Below, piece after piece: positions 1 to 10,621 of a DNA stretch of 64,000 nucleotides; within the stretch, counting starts at the first letter, position 1; the number at the start of each line of letters is the position of its first letter. The translations under genes were made by a program, and so were the position numbers. Source of the stretch: Sciscionella sediminilitoris (GTDB lineage Bacteria; Actinomycetota; Actinomycetes; Mycobacteriales; Pseudonocardiaceae). The stretch spans positions 124,001 to 188,000 of the forward strand of contig NZ_JALM01000013.1 of the NCBI RefSeq assembly GCF_000737195.2. The letters run 5' to 3'. The notes below the pieces were generated by a model. The model saw only the letters and a list, made by a program, of their open reading frames with translations, was not told the DNA's origin and ran no database searches.

Positions 1-381
1 CCGGTAGAAGTACTCGGCTCCCGGTTTGAGTCCGCTCGCCTCGACGTGCACCGAGTGCCCGGAAGCGGGCTCGGCCTTCGTGGTCCCGCGGCGCACGATC
101 TTGGTGAACCGCTCGTCCTCGGCCAGTTCCCAGTCCACCTCGGTGGCCTTCGCGGGCATGCCGCCGAACCCGTCCTCGGCGAGCGGATCGTGCGCGAGCC
201 TGGTCCAGAGCACCACGCTGTGCGCGTCCGGTTCCCCGGAGGCCACGCCGAGGGTGAACGGATCACCGGCCCGGGGCCGCGGGCGTACCGGGGACTGGGC
301 ACTCGCGGGAACGGCGGCGACGGCGGAGGCGGCCGCGGTCAGCGCGGCCCCGCGCAGCAGGGCGCGGCGGGTGGTGGTCAT
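1..381 (-). CDS. PhoD-like alkaline phosphatase, N-terminal part
   Basis: This is the first 127 codons of a gene that runs off the left edge of the window. The N-terminus carries a twin-arginine signal ([10 protein letters not shown], then an Ala-rich stretch ending near ASAQ), so the protein should be exported folded through Tat. The mature part has [20 protein letters not shown], typical of the N-terminal Fn3-like domain of PhoD phosphodiesterase/phosphatases. These enzymes release phosphate from phosphate esters and diesters outside the membrane. The metal-binding catalytic domain lies outside the window, so activity cannot be judged. The gene is divergent from groES. The ATG at 381 sits directly before the Tat signal. 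Confidence 0.85.
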   Translation of the reverse strand, partial: MTTTRRALLRGAALTAAASAVAAVPASAQSPVRPRPRAGDPFTLGVASGEPDAHSVVLWTRLAHDPLAEDGFGGMPAKATEVDWELAEDERFTKIVRRGTTKAEPASGHSVHVEASGLKPGAEYFYR

Positions 382-512
382 GGCGGTTCACCTCGGGATG
401 GTTCGGGAGTTTCTTCGCGAACAACCCAAACGAGGGAAGGTGTCGGCGGCCCGGCGTGGAAGTGATCGCGCGGTGAACAGCCGGACAGCATCACAAGGAG
501 AATCGGAGCCGC

Positions 513-542
513 TTGAAGGTTTAGCACTCGGGCGGGTAGAGT
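513..542 (+). promoter_or_regulatory. Candidate groES promoter
   Basis: TTGAAG at 513-518 and TAGAGT at 537-542 are separated by 18 bases and resemble a primary-sigma promoter. The CIRCE element at 521-547 lies across the spacer and the -10 box, so a bound repressor would block polymerase. The predicted transcript would have a leader of roughly 135 bases before the groES GTG. The rest of the 382-685 gap, between the divergent phosphatase gene and groES, holds no gene that I can support. Confidence 0.55.
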
Positions 543-547
543 GCTAA
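521..547 (+). promoter_or_regulatory. CIRCE operator (HrcA site)
   Basis: TTAGCACTC, nine bases, then GAGTGCTAA: an exact match to the CIRCE inverted repeat bound by the heat-shock repressor HrcA. It overlaps the candidate groES promoter. It predicts that the groES-groEL pair is derepressed by heat or unfolded-protein stress. No hrcA gene lies in this window. Confidence 0.95.
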
Positions 548-685
548 ACGAACGGCGCAAGCCGCCTCGGCACCCGCGACGACGGGGTGGTGCGAGCCGT
601 CACTCGTGGCTCGGGAACACGTGTCCCGGACCACATTAACTTGTACCTACCCAACGCTTTCATTCGACCCATGGAGGTCCTAGCG

Positions 686-979
686 GTGAGCGTGAACATC
701 AAACCGCTCGAGGACAAGATCGTTGTCCAGGCGAGCGAAGCCGAGGCGACGACCGCGTCCGGTCTCGTCATCCCGGACACGGCGAAGGAGAAGCCCCAGG
801 AGGGCAAGGTCCTCGCCGTCGGCCCCGGTCGCGTCGACGAAAAGGGGAACCGGGTTCCCGTCGACGTCAACGAGGGCGACGTCGTCATCTACTCGAAGTA
901 CGGCGGGACCGAGGTCAAGTACAACGGCGAGGAGTACCTCATCCTCTCCGCGCGCGACGTGCTTGCCGTGGTCAACTGA
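686..979 (+). CDS. groES: Co-chaperonin GroES
   Basis: A 97-residue GroES (Cpn10) that caps the GroEL barrel during ATP-driven protein folding in the cytoplasm. The protein begins [15 protein letters not shown], shows the mobile-loop region around residues 17-35 ([19 protein letters not shown]), and ends [13 protein letters not shown], as expected for the family. I chose the GTG at 686 because GGAGG lies nine bases upstream (673-677) and the length then matches the family. A longer in-frame extension upstream would run through the promoter and leader region. It is the first gene of a pair with groEL1 and is preceded by CIRCE. Confidence 0.97.
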   Translation: MSVNIKPLEDKIVVQASEAEATTASGLVIPDTAKEKPQEGKVLAVGPGRVDEKGNRVPVDVNEGDVVIYSKYGGTEVKYNGEEYLILSARDVLAVVN

Positions 980-1003
980 CCACACGGTCACAGGCAATAC
1001 AGG

Positions 1004-1038
1004 AGCCCCGGTGGCCCCACTCCGGGGTCGCCGGGGCT
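1004..1038 (+). terminator. Hairpin between groES and groEL
   Basis: AGCCCCGG at 1004-1011 pairs with CCGGGGCT at 1031-1038, and a second GC-rich pairing is possible inside the loop. The hairpin lies 25 bases after groES and 33 bases before groEL. There is no T-tract, so it could act as a partial terminator, a processing or stability element that sets the groES:groEL ratio, or both. Confidence 0.5.
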
Positions 1039-1058
1039 TCTGCGTTCCACACTCCTGA

Positions 1059-2690
<1,632 letters not shown>

Positions 2691-2740
2691 CCGGTTCGCG
2701 CGCGTGGGCTGAACAGGCTCCGCGGGCGGCCGGACAACAG

Positions 2741-2776
2741 ACTGGCCCGGGACATCTCCTGATGTCCCGGGCCAGT
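2741..2776 (+). terminator. Terminator after groEL1
   Basis: A perfect 16-bp stem (ACTGGCCCGGGACATC with GATGTCCCGGGCCAGT) closes on a four-base loop. It lies between the convergent groEL1 and whiB3-like genes and can stop transcription from both sides. Confidence 0.85.
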
Positions 2777-2830
2777 TGCCTCCCTGCCCTCGGTGGTCCT
2801 TTGACGGGCGGGGCGCACGATCGGTTCCCG

Positions 2831-3127
2831 CTAAACCGCGGCCAGTCGTTTGCCCTTGGTGCGCAGTACGCTCTCCCGTTCGGATTCCGACATTCCGCCC
2901 CACACGCCGTACGGCTCGCGTGAGCGCAGTGCGTGTGTTCTGCACAGTTCGAGCACGGGGCAGTGTGCGCACACCTGCTTGGCCAGTTGCTCCCTTCGGG
3001 CTCGGGCCGGACCACGTTCACCGTCGGGGTGGAAGAAGGTCGCACTCTCCATCCCCCGGCACGCGCCGTACATTTGCCATTCCCATACTTCGGCGTTCGG
3101 CCCTGGGAGCCTACGCGTATCGGACAT
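2831..3127 (-). CDS. whiB3: WhiB-family iron-sulfur regulator (WhiB3/WhiD-like)
   Basis: A 98-residue WhiB protein. Cysteines 23, 53, 56 and 62 give the C-X29-C-X2-C-X5-C set that holds a 4Fe-4S cluster, followed by the GVWGG turn and a basic tail (RTKGKR) that contacts DNA. Such proteins sense oxygen, NO or redox state and act with the primary sigma factor. LPGPNAEVW, FFHPDGERG and the position beside groEL1 match M. tuberculosis WhiB3 and Streptomyces WhiD. I chose the ATG at 3127 because AGGAGG lies eight bases before it; an in-frame ATG at 3163 lacks this. It is transcribed divergently from the gene at 3242. Confidence 0.93.
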   Translation of the reverse strand: MSDTRRLPGPNAEVWEWQMYGACRGMESATFFHPDGERGPARARREQLAKQVCAHCPVLELCRTHALRSREPYGVWGGMSESERESVLRTKGKRLAAV

Positions 3128-3241
3128 CTCCACCGCCTCCTGAAACGGCGAGTTTGACTCCATTTGGCGTAATGTTGATCACCGTATGGCGTATGACCTC
3201 GAGGGGCAAGAGCCGTCACTCCAGCGGGTGGGCCAGCAATT

Positions 3242-4180
3242 ATGACAAGCACGATGCATACCGACACAGTGTGCGACGACCCGTTTGGCCGCTATCGCGA
3301 GCTCGCCTTCGGTACCCCACGCACACTCGGAGTGTGCTCGCTCGCGAACGGGGTCCCGGACGGGCCGCGCGAGGCGTGGTGCCAAGGGGTCGCGCTCGGG
3401 GCCGCGGGGCGGTACGCGGCGGCGCGATGTGTGCTCGAACCACTGACCCGGGGCGAGGCGGCGCACGCCAACCCGGTCTCCGCCTCGCTCGCCGCGAGTA
3501 CGCTCGCCTCGCACCGGCGCCAGATCGGCGGTCACGCGGACGGATACCACGCGGACGCCTCGGCGTTGCGCTTGCTGGCGCCAGCAGCGGAGCCGGACAC
3601 CGACGGTGCGCGAGCGGATGCGCTGGTCGGGTTGGCCGCTGATGCGATCGGTAGTGGTCGTTTGGGGCGATGCGATGAACTGCTACGGTATGTGCACGAC
3701 AACGTGCCACTGAGCGCTTGGCGGTCACGTATCCGGTACGGATGGGTGCGGACCGAATGGCTGCTCGCCTGTGATCGCGCGGGGGATGCCCTCGTCGTGG
3801 CGGAGGAAACGCATGAGTATGCCTGCTCGGCGCCATCCGGGCGACATGCCATCAAATCCGCCATGCAATTGGCCGTATGTTCGTCGATGCAAAAAACCGA
3901 GGGTGGTCTGCTTCGCGGAGCCCGGCTGGCGGAGGAGGCACTCCGCGCATCGCTTGATCGGGGCATCGTGTCCCTTGTTTGGCCTATTGCCTTGCTACTC
4001 AGCGGTACGGCCGAATCGGTCCCCTCACCGCTCGCCGATCGCGCGATCGAACTCGCGCGGGAGGCACTGACCAGCGTTGTCTCCGCAACCGATGCGGCGG
4101 GAAGGCGTATGGTCAGGCGATCCCCCTGGATGCCGAACGCGCTGCTCCAAGCAGGTGACTTCCACAGCTCAGGAGCCTAG
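3242..4180 (+). CDS. Conserved actinobacterial protein, Rv3415c-like position
   Basis: A 312-residue protein that I do not recognise by function. It is mostly helical by composition, with repeated Ala/Leu/Arg-rich segments that could form TPR-like pairs (for example residues 45-75 and 115-175). There is no signal peptide and no membrane segment. It lies between the WhiB3-like and BldM-like genes, where M. tuberculosis has the uncharacterised Rv3415c. The start is uncertain: the ATG at 3242 gives the longest protein, the ATG at 3254 is also possible, and neither has a strong ribosome site. Codon use is less GC-biased near the 3' end than in neighbouring genes. Confidence 0.75.
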   Translation: MTSTMHTDTVCDDPFGRYRELAFGTPRTLGVCSLANGVPDGPREAWCQGVALGAAGRYAAARCVLEPLTRGEAAHANPVSASLAASTLASHRRQIGGHADGYHADASALRLLAPAAEPDTDGARADALVGLAADAIGSGRLGRCDELLRYVHDNVPLSAWRSRIRYGWVRTEWLLACDRAGDALVVAEETHEYACSAPSGRHAIKSAMQLAVCSSMQKTEGGLLRGARLAEEALRASLDRGIVSLVWPIALLLSGTAESVPSPLADRAIELAREALTSVVSATDAAGRRMVRRSPWMPNALLQAGDFHSSGA

Positions 4181-4350
4181 TTCGGTTACTTGAAGGATAA
4201 AGAACCAGATCGTGTCAAGGTGCGGACTCGGATGGCCGATAGGGGGAGTAGGAAGGTCACTCACTTGATGCTTGAACTAGCAAGCGATCCGGCGTACCGG
4301 TCGGTAGGCCTCGCGAGCGGGTTCGGGTAAGCCAGTTGGAAGGAGCACCC

Positions 4351-4947
4351 GTGACAACGGTCCTCATCTGCGACGATCGACGTAGCGTGCGCGAGGGACT
4401 CACGCGAGTCATGTCCGCGGTACCCGGGGTGAGTCGTATCGATTGCGTCGCGCACGGTGATGAACTGTTGACCCGGTTCTCACGGCAGCCCGTGGACGTC
4501 GTGCTCGTCGGCACGCAGCGGGCGGTGCCGACCGGGGTCGAGGCCACTCGCCGGCTCGTGTCCGCGAGCCCGCAGGCGAACGTGATCGTGTTCGGCGCAC
4601 CGGACGATGCGAGCAGTATCGCGGCCGCGATCGCCGGTGGCGCCCGTGGCTACCTGCGCTGGGACGCCTCGCGCCCGGAACTGGTCGCCGCGCTCGCGCA
4701 CACCCTGTCCTCGGCGCCGGTGCCGACGCAGCGCCAGCAGTCCGATCCGGGGGTCGCGCTCACCGACCGTGAACTCCAGGTGCTGCGCGGGATGAGCCAG
4801 GGCAAGAGTAACGGTCAGATCGGCAGGGAACTGTTCCTTTCCGAGGACACCGTCAAGACCCACGCCCGCAGGCTGTTCCGCAAGCTCGGCGTCAAAGACC
4901 GTGCACAGGCCGTCGCGCACGGATTCCGGCGCGGTCTGGTGGCCTGA
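4351..4947 (+). CDS. bldM: BldM-like atypical response regulator (LuxR/NarL HTH)
   Basis: A 198-residue protein with an N-terminal receiver-like domain (about residues 1-115) and a C-terminal LuxR-type helix-turn-helix (LTDRELQVLRGMSQGKSN through LSEDTVKTHARRLFRKLGV). The HTH and the place near whiD/whiB3, groEL1 and sigD match Streptomyces BldM, a developmental regulator. Asp8 and Asp9 are present, but the phosphoacceptor position 54 is Gly, the switch Thr/Ser position near 82 is Gly, and the conserved Lys position near 104 is Trp. Phosphorylation-dependent control is therefore unlikely. I chose the GTG at 4351 because AAGGAG stands just upstream. The 170-base gap before it shows nothing I recognise. 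Confidence 0.85.
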   Translation: MTTVLICDDRRSVREGLTRVMSAVPGVSRIDCVAHGDELLTRFSRQPVDVVLVGTQRAVPTGVEATRRLVSASPQANVIVFGAPDDASSIAAAIAGGARGYLRWDASRPELVAALAHTLSSAPVPTQRQQSDPGVALTDRELQVLRGMSQGKSNGQIGRELFLSEDTVKTHARRLFRKLGVKDRAQAVAHGFRRGLVA

Positions 4948-5129
4948 CTCGACAGACGCCCGTACCCGCTCCCTGGTTGCGCCAGCGCCGACAACGCCAC
5001 AAAATCGGCGTTGAGGCGCTGTGTACCCAGCGTGAGCGGGTACGGTGGCGTGAGGCCGGTGCAAGTTGTCGAACGTTCGCACCGGCACATGTCAGGGCTC
5101 ATTCGGTAACACCGGGACAGTAATCAGCG

Positions 5130-5705
5130 ATGACCACCGCGGGGGACGAACTCGACTCGGTCGTCGGCGCCGCCATCGGCGGCGACAAGGCGGCGCTCGA
5201 GCGTCTGTTGGCGACGATTCGTCCCCTGGTCGTGCGCTATTGCCGGGCGCGGGTCGGCCGTTCCGAACGGTCGTTCGTGTCCGCGGACGACGTGGCACAG
5301 GAGGTGTGCCTCGCGGTGCTGAAGGCCTTGCCGAGCTATCAGGACCAGGGGCGGCCTTTTCTTGCCTTCGTCTACGGCATCGCCGCTCACAAGGTGGCCG
5401 ATGCCCATCGATCCGTAGCGCGCAACCGCGCCGATCCGGTAGAAGACGTACCGGACGAACAGGAAACGGACATCGGGCAGCCGGAGGCGGCGGTACTCGC
5501 CGAAGAGCTGTCCGCGAGGATGGGTGAGCTCCTGGCCGCCCTTCCGGACAAGCAACGGGAGATCGTCGTGTTGCGCGTGGTGGTTGGGCTTTCCGCCGAG
5601 GAGACCGCGGAGGCGGTCGGGTCGACGCCCGGTGCGGTGCGCGTGGCACAACACAGGGCGCTTGCGCGGTTACGCAAGCTCGTCGCTGCGGAGGAGGTCG
5701 CCTGA
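5130..5705 (+). CDS. sigD: ECF RNA polymerase sigma factor SigD
   Basis: A 191-residue extracytoplasmic-function sigma factor. Region 2 runs through residues 25-90 (SADDVAQEVCLAVLKALPSY, then AFVYGIAAHKVADAHR), and region 4 through residues 130-185 (LPDKQREIVVLRVVVGLSAE, TPGAVRVAQHRALARLRKL). It directs RNA polymerase to stationary-phase and starvation genes in mycobacteria. The stop overlaps the start of the next gene by one base (TGATG), the usual arrangement for a sigma factor and its membrane anti-sigma partner. The order relative to whiB3 and guaB agrees with Rv3414c. Confidence 0.93.
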   Translation: MTTAGDELDSVVGAAIGGDKAALERLLATIRPLVVRYCRARVGRSERSFVSADDVAQEVCLAVLKALPSYQDQGRPFLAFVYGIAAHKVADAHRSVARNRADPVEDVPDEQETDIGQPEAAVLAEELSARMGELLAALPDKQREIVVLRVVVGLSAEETAEAVGSTPGAVRVAQHRALARLRKLVAAEEVA

Positions 5706-6673
5706 TGGTGAAACGCAGGGACAACAGCGGGCGAAGAGACCCCGAACCGGACCCGAGAGCCACCGACAGGACCGGTATGACGGGCGCGGACGAGGCCGGC
5801 TCGACGGTCGACCTCTCCGCGCTGCAGGCCGACGACGCGCTGCTGGACGCGCTCGGCAGCGGCGACTCGGAACTGTCCGGGCCGATGTCCCGGCACCGGG
5901 TGGACGCGCTGTTGCTCGCCTGGCGTCGGGAGGTGGACGCGGAACCGATCGGTGAACTCGTCGACACCGAGACCGCCGCCCGGGTGGTCACCGAGGCGAA
6001 CGAGGAGCTCACCGGAAGGGATCGGCGCAAGCGCCGCTTCCTGGTCCCGCTCACCAGTGCGGCCGCGGTGCTGCTCATCGGGTTCACCGTGGTCGGGATC
6101 GCCGCCCGCTCCGCGGTACCTGGGGACACGCTGTGGGGCGTCACCCAGGTGCTCTACTCCGACCACGCGACCTCGGTCGAAGCGGCCGCGAACGTGCGCA
6201 AGGACCTCGCCCAGGCGAAGGTGGCGCTGCACAGCGGCAACTCGGACCGGTGCCGCGTGATGCTCAACCAGGTCGGTGACTCGCTGCGGGACGTGCGCGA
6301 CGAGGACGGGCGCAAGCAGCTCTCGGACAGTCGTGAACAGCTCTCCGATCAGCTCGGCGCGCAGGCGAACAAGCCGAACGGAAACGGTTCCCCGGCACGC
6401 CCGCCGCAGGGGCCACCGAGCAACGGACAGACCGGAAAGCCGACCATGGTGTCGAGCCCGAATCCGCCGCAGGAGACGAGCAAGCCGGATCCGAGCACGT
6501 CACCGGGTACTTCTTCGGGCAACAAGCCGCCGGACACCACCACTCCGCCGCCGACGACCACGCCGAACCCGAGTGGCGGCGGGCACAATCCGAGCAGCCC
6601 GGACGACCACTCGCCGAGCGGGGCGACCGAGGGCGGGCGGACCGCTCAGGAACCCGCCGCCCCGGCCACCTGA
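5705..6673 (+). CDS. rsdA: Anti-sigma-D factor RsdA
   Basis: A 322-residue single-pass membrane protein that should hold SigD inactive until it is degraded. The cytoplasmic N-terminal part (to about residue 110) contains the sigma-binding segment. A transmembrane helix follows (about 111-134, AAVLLIGFTVVGIAA), then an extracellular domain with VPGDTLWGVTQVLYSDHA and helices to about residue 215. The tail is long, disordered and rich in Pro, Ser, Thr and Gly. It is coupled to sigD by a one-base overlap. M. tuberculosis RsdA (Rv3413c) has the same position and build and is cleared by Clp after its recruitment signal is exposed. Confidence 0.9.
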   Translation: MVKRRDNSGRRDPEPDPRATDRTGMTGADEAGSTVDLSALQADDALLDALGSGDSELSGPMSRHRVDALLLAWRREVDAEPIGELVDTETAARVVTEANEELTGRDRRKRRFLVPLTSAAAVLLIGFTVVGIAARSAVPGDTLWGVTQVLYSDHATSVEAAANVRKDLAQAKVALHSGNSDRCRVMLNQVGDSLRDVRDEDGRKQLSDSREQLSDQLGAQANKPNGNGSPARPPQGPPSNGQTGKPTMVSSPNPPQETSKPDPSTSPGTSSGNKPPDTTTPPPTTTPNPSGGGHNPSSPDDHSPSGATEGGRTAQEPAAPAT

Positions 6674-6683
6674 GCTAGTACGT

Positions 6684-6731
6684 GAAGAGGGCCCGGACAC
6701 AGCCACACCACGGCTGGTCCGGGCCCTCTTC
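6684..6731 (+). terminator. Bidirectional terminator after rsdA
   Basis: GAAGAGGGCCCGGAC pairs with GTCCGGGCCCTCTTC across a short loop that can itself form a CAGCC/GGCTG stem. On the plus strand the stem ends in CTCTTCGTTCG. It separates rsdA from the convergent gene at 6753-7139. Confidence 0.85.
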
Positions 6732-6752
6732 GTTCGTCAGGGGCGACGCGGC

Positions 6753-7139
6753 TCAGTGCGCGTCCGAGTTCTCCGGGACGGTGCGCACCGCGTCCGCGAA
6801 TCCGCGACAGTAGTCCCAGGTCACGTAGTGCACGGGGTCCGGATCGAAGGCCGGCTCGTGCGGGCGCATCTGCCCGGCCTCGAGGAACTGCTCCAGGCTG
6901 GCTCGCAGCAGCTCCCAGTCGTGGTAGTGCGGTTCGGCACAGTCACCGCAGTCGACGACGATGCCCCGCACTCCGCGTGGTTCGAGCAGCGCCTGGTACA
7001 CGGTCAGATCGGCGAGATCCTCGAGCAGTTCGGCCCGCTCGGTCTCGGAAAGCGGCTCGGTCCGCTCCTCACCGTGGTCCACGGCACCGAGTTCGTTCGC
7101 CGGATCCTCGGGATCGTCGGCGAACGGGTCAGGGGGCAT
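6753..7139 (-). CDS. DUF5319-type conserved protein (Rv3412-like)
   Basis: A 128-residue acidic soluble protein found in many actinobacteria next to guaB; M. tuberculosis Rv3412 has the same place. Its function is unknown. The conserved core contains VVDCGDCAEPHYHDWELL and YVTWDYCRGFADAVR; the CGDC pair, nearby histidines and a later Cys could bind a metal, but this is inference. The N-terminus is very rich in Asp, Glu and Pro. I chose the ATG at 7139 (MPPDPFADD); a GTG 15 bases upstream is also in frame. The gene is divergent from guaB, with about 105 bases between them. Confidence 0.8.
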   Translation of the reverse strand: MPPDPFADDPEDPANELGAVDHGEERTEPLSETERAELLEDLADLTVYQALLEPRGVRGIVVDCGDCAEPHYHDWELLRASLEQFLEAGQMRPHEPAFDPDPVHYVTWDYCRGFADAVRTVPENSDAH

Positions 7140-7229
7140 CGCATCATACGGCACGAGGTTCACGGTACTCGTTAAGCCGAGGAGCGCCCGCACCGAGTTG
7201 CCAATGACACGCCGTCCGGTTTTCGGTGA

Positions 7230-8858
<1,629 letters not shown>

Positions 8859-8937
8859 CCCCGGCTGGGCGCGTACACTGCCGCGGGGCCGCCGGAGGGC
8901 AAGATCCGGGCCGGCCAATGACGAAAGGACAGCCCGC

Positions 8938-10062
8938 ATGCGGGATCAAGTGGAAATCGGCGCGGGCCGCACCGCGACCCGGGCGTACGAGTTCTACGAC
9001 CTCGACATCGTGCCCTCGCGGCGCACCCGCTCCTCCCGGGATGTGTCGACGGCCTGGCAGATCGACGCCTACCGTTTCGACATCCCGCTGGTCACGCACC
9101 CCACCGATGCCACGGTGTCCCCGGAGACGGCCATCCGCATCGGCCGGCTCGGCGGGCTCGGCGTGCTCAACGCCGAGGGCATCTGGGCGCGGCACGCGGA
9201 GCCGGAGAAGGCCATCGCGCGGCTGGTGGAGGCCGCGACCGAGGATCCGGCCAAGGCCGTCGGGCTGCTCCAGGAGCTGCACGCCGCCCCGATCCAGGAG
9301 AACCTGCTGACCGAGGCCGTGCGCACGGTGCGCGAGGCAGGGGTCACCGTGGCCGCCCGGGTCTCCCCGCAGCACGCGGCCGAGGTCACCCCGGTACTGC
9401 TCGCCGCGGGGGTCGAACTGCTCGTCGTGCAGGGCACCATCGTGTCCGCGGAGCACGTCTCCGCCGGGCGCCAGCCGCTCAACCTCAAGGACTTCATCGG
9501 TGAGCTCGATGTCCCGGTGATCGCGGGCGGGGTCAGCGACTACCGCACCGCCATGCACCTGATGCGGACCGGGGCCGCCGGGGTGATCGTCGGCTACGGC
9601 GAGCTCACCGGGGTCACCACCACCGGAGACGTGCTCGGTATCGGCATCCCGATGGCCACCGCCGTCGCCGAGGCCGCCGCGGCGCGCCGGGACTACCTCG
9701 ACGAGACCGGCGGGCGCTACGTGCACGTGCTCGCGGACGGTTCGATGGACAGCAGCGGGGATATCGCCAAGGCCATCGCCTGCGGCGCCGACGCGGTCAT
9801 GCTCGGCGCGCAGCTCGCCGCGGCCGATGAGTCACCCGCGAGCGGGTGGTACTGGACCCCGTCCGCCGCGCACCCGTCCATGCCGCGCAGCGGGGTCTGC
9901 CGGACGGACCGGCTCGCCCCGCTCGAGCAGCTGCTCTACGGGCCGACCACGGATCCGAGCGGGGACTCCAACCTGTTCGGCGCGCTGCGCAGGGCCATGG
10001 CCAAGACCGGGTACTCCGACCTCAAGGAGTTCCAGAAGGTCGGTCTGGCGGTCCGTGGTTGA
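8938..10062 (+). CDS. guaB3: GuaB3 family IMP dehydrogenase-related protein
   Basis: A 374-residue TIM-barrel protein of the IMPDH/GMP reductase superfamily without CBS domains. [20 protein letters not shown] and the C-terminal SDLKEFQKVGL motif mark the GuaB3 group found after guaB in actinobacteria. The loop that carries the catalytic Cys in true IMPDH reads GYGELTGVTTTGDV here (from residue 219), with Thr224 near the Cys position. The two cysteines I see are elsewhere (IACGAD and GVCRTD). The substrate and reaction are therefore uncertain. It is co-directional with guaB and overlaps the next gene by four bases. Confidence 0.9.
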   Translation: MRDQVEIGAGRTATRAYEFYDLDIVPSRRTRSSRDVSTAWQIDAYRFDIPLVTHPTDATVSPETAIRIGRLGGLGVLNAEGIWARHAEPEKAIARLVEAATEDPAKAVGLLQELHAAPIQENLLTEAVRTVREAGVTVAARVSPQHAAEVTPVLLAAGVELLVVQGTIVSAEHVSAGRQPLNLKDFIGELDVPVIAGGVSDYRTAMHLMRTGAAGVIVGYGELTGVTTTGDVLGIGIPMATAVAEAAAARRDYLDETGGRYVHVLADGSMDSSGDIAKAIACGADAVMLGAQLAAADESPASGWYWTPSAAHPSMPRSGVCRTDRLAPLEQLLYGPTTDPSGDSNLFGALRRAMAKTGYSDLKEFQKVGLAVRG

Positions 10063-10571
10063 CCACCGCCGCCATCGAGGGGTACGGGCTGCGGTTCACC
10101 GAGTACACCGACGAGGATCGCGGCTATCTGCAGGCGGTCGGTGACGGCCTGTTCGACGTGGACAACGATCCGCGCCCGCTTCCGGTCGGTGCGGAGGGCG
10201 GGGCGTTCACCATCCGGCGTGACGACGTGCCGGAACCGCTCGGTGCGGTCAGCTGGGTGGCGATGCTGCACGGGCCCAGCTACCCGTGCCTCGCCTACAA
10301 CATCGGAATCGTGCTCGCCCCAGCCGCGCGTGGCCGCGGGATCGGTACCGCCGCGCAACGGCTGCTCCTGGAGTACCTGTTCGCCTATACCGATGTGTAC
10401 CGGATCGAAGCCAGCACCGATGTGGACAACCTCGCCGAACAGCGCTGCCTGGAGCGGATCGGGATGTGCCGCGAGGGTGTGCTGCGCGGTGCCCAGCTGC
10501 GCGCCGGAATACGTCGTGACGTGGTGCTTTACGCCGTGCTGCGCGAGGACCCCGCCATCACGGGGGAGTAG
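10059..10571 (+). CDS. GNAT family N-acetyltransferase
   Basis: A 170-residue GNAT acetyltransferase of the RimJ/RimL kind. The acetyl-CoA loop appears as VLAPAARGRGIGTAAQRLL, followed by RIEASTDVDNLAEQRCLERI and a typical last strand (GVLRGAQLRAGIRRDVVLYA). The substrate is unknown; family members modify protein N-termini or small amines. The best start is a TTG at 10059 that overlaps the guaB3 stop (TTGA), which suggests translational coupling. No in-frame ATG or GTG exists before the conserved part. Confidence 0.78.
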   Translation: MTTAAIEGYGLRFTEYTDEDRGYLQAVGDGLFDVDNDPRPLPVGAEGGAFTIRRDDVPEPLGAVSWVAMLHGPSYPCLAYNIGIVLAPAARGRGIGTAAQRLLLEYLFAYTDVYRIEASTDVDNLAEQRCLERIGMCREGVLRGAQLRAGIRRDVVLYAVLREDPAITGE

Positions 10572-10585
10572 CGGCGGACAAGAAC

Positions 10586-10615
10586 TTACTACTAGTCAGA
10601 AACATGGTTTAGTAT
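10586..10615 (+). promoter_or_regulatory. Candidate promoter of choD, leaderless
   Basis: TTACTA at 10586-10591 and TAGTAT at 10610-10615 are separated by 18 bases. A start seven bases after the -10 box falls on the A of the choD ATG at 10622, so the mRNA would have no leader. Leaderless mRNAs are common in actinobacteria. This would explain the lack of a ribosome site before choD. Confidence 0.45.
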
Positions 10616-10621
10616 CGGCGC

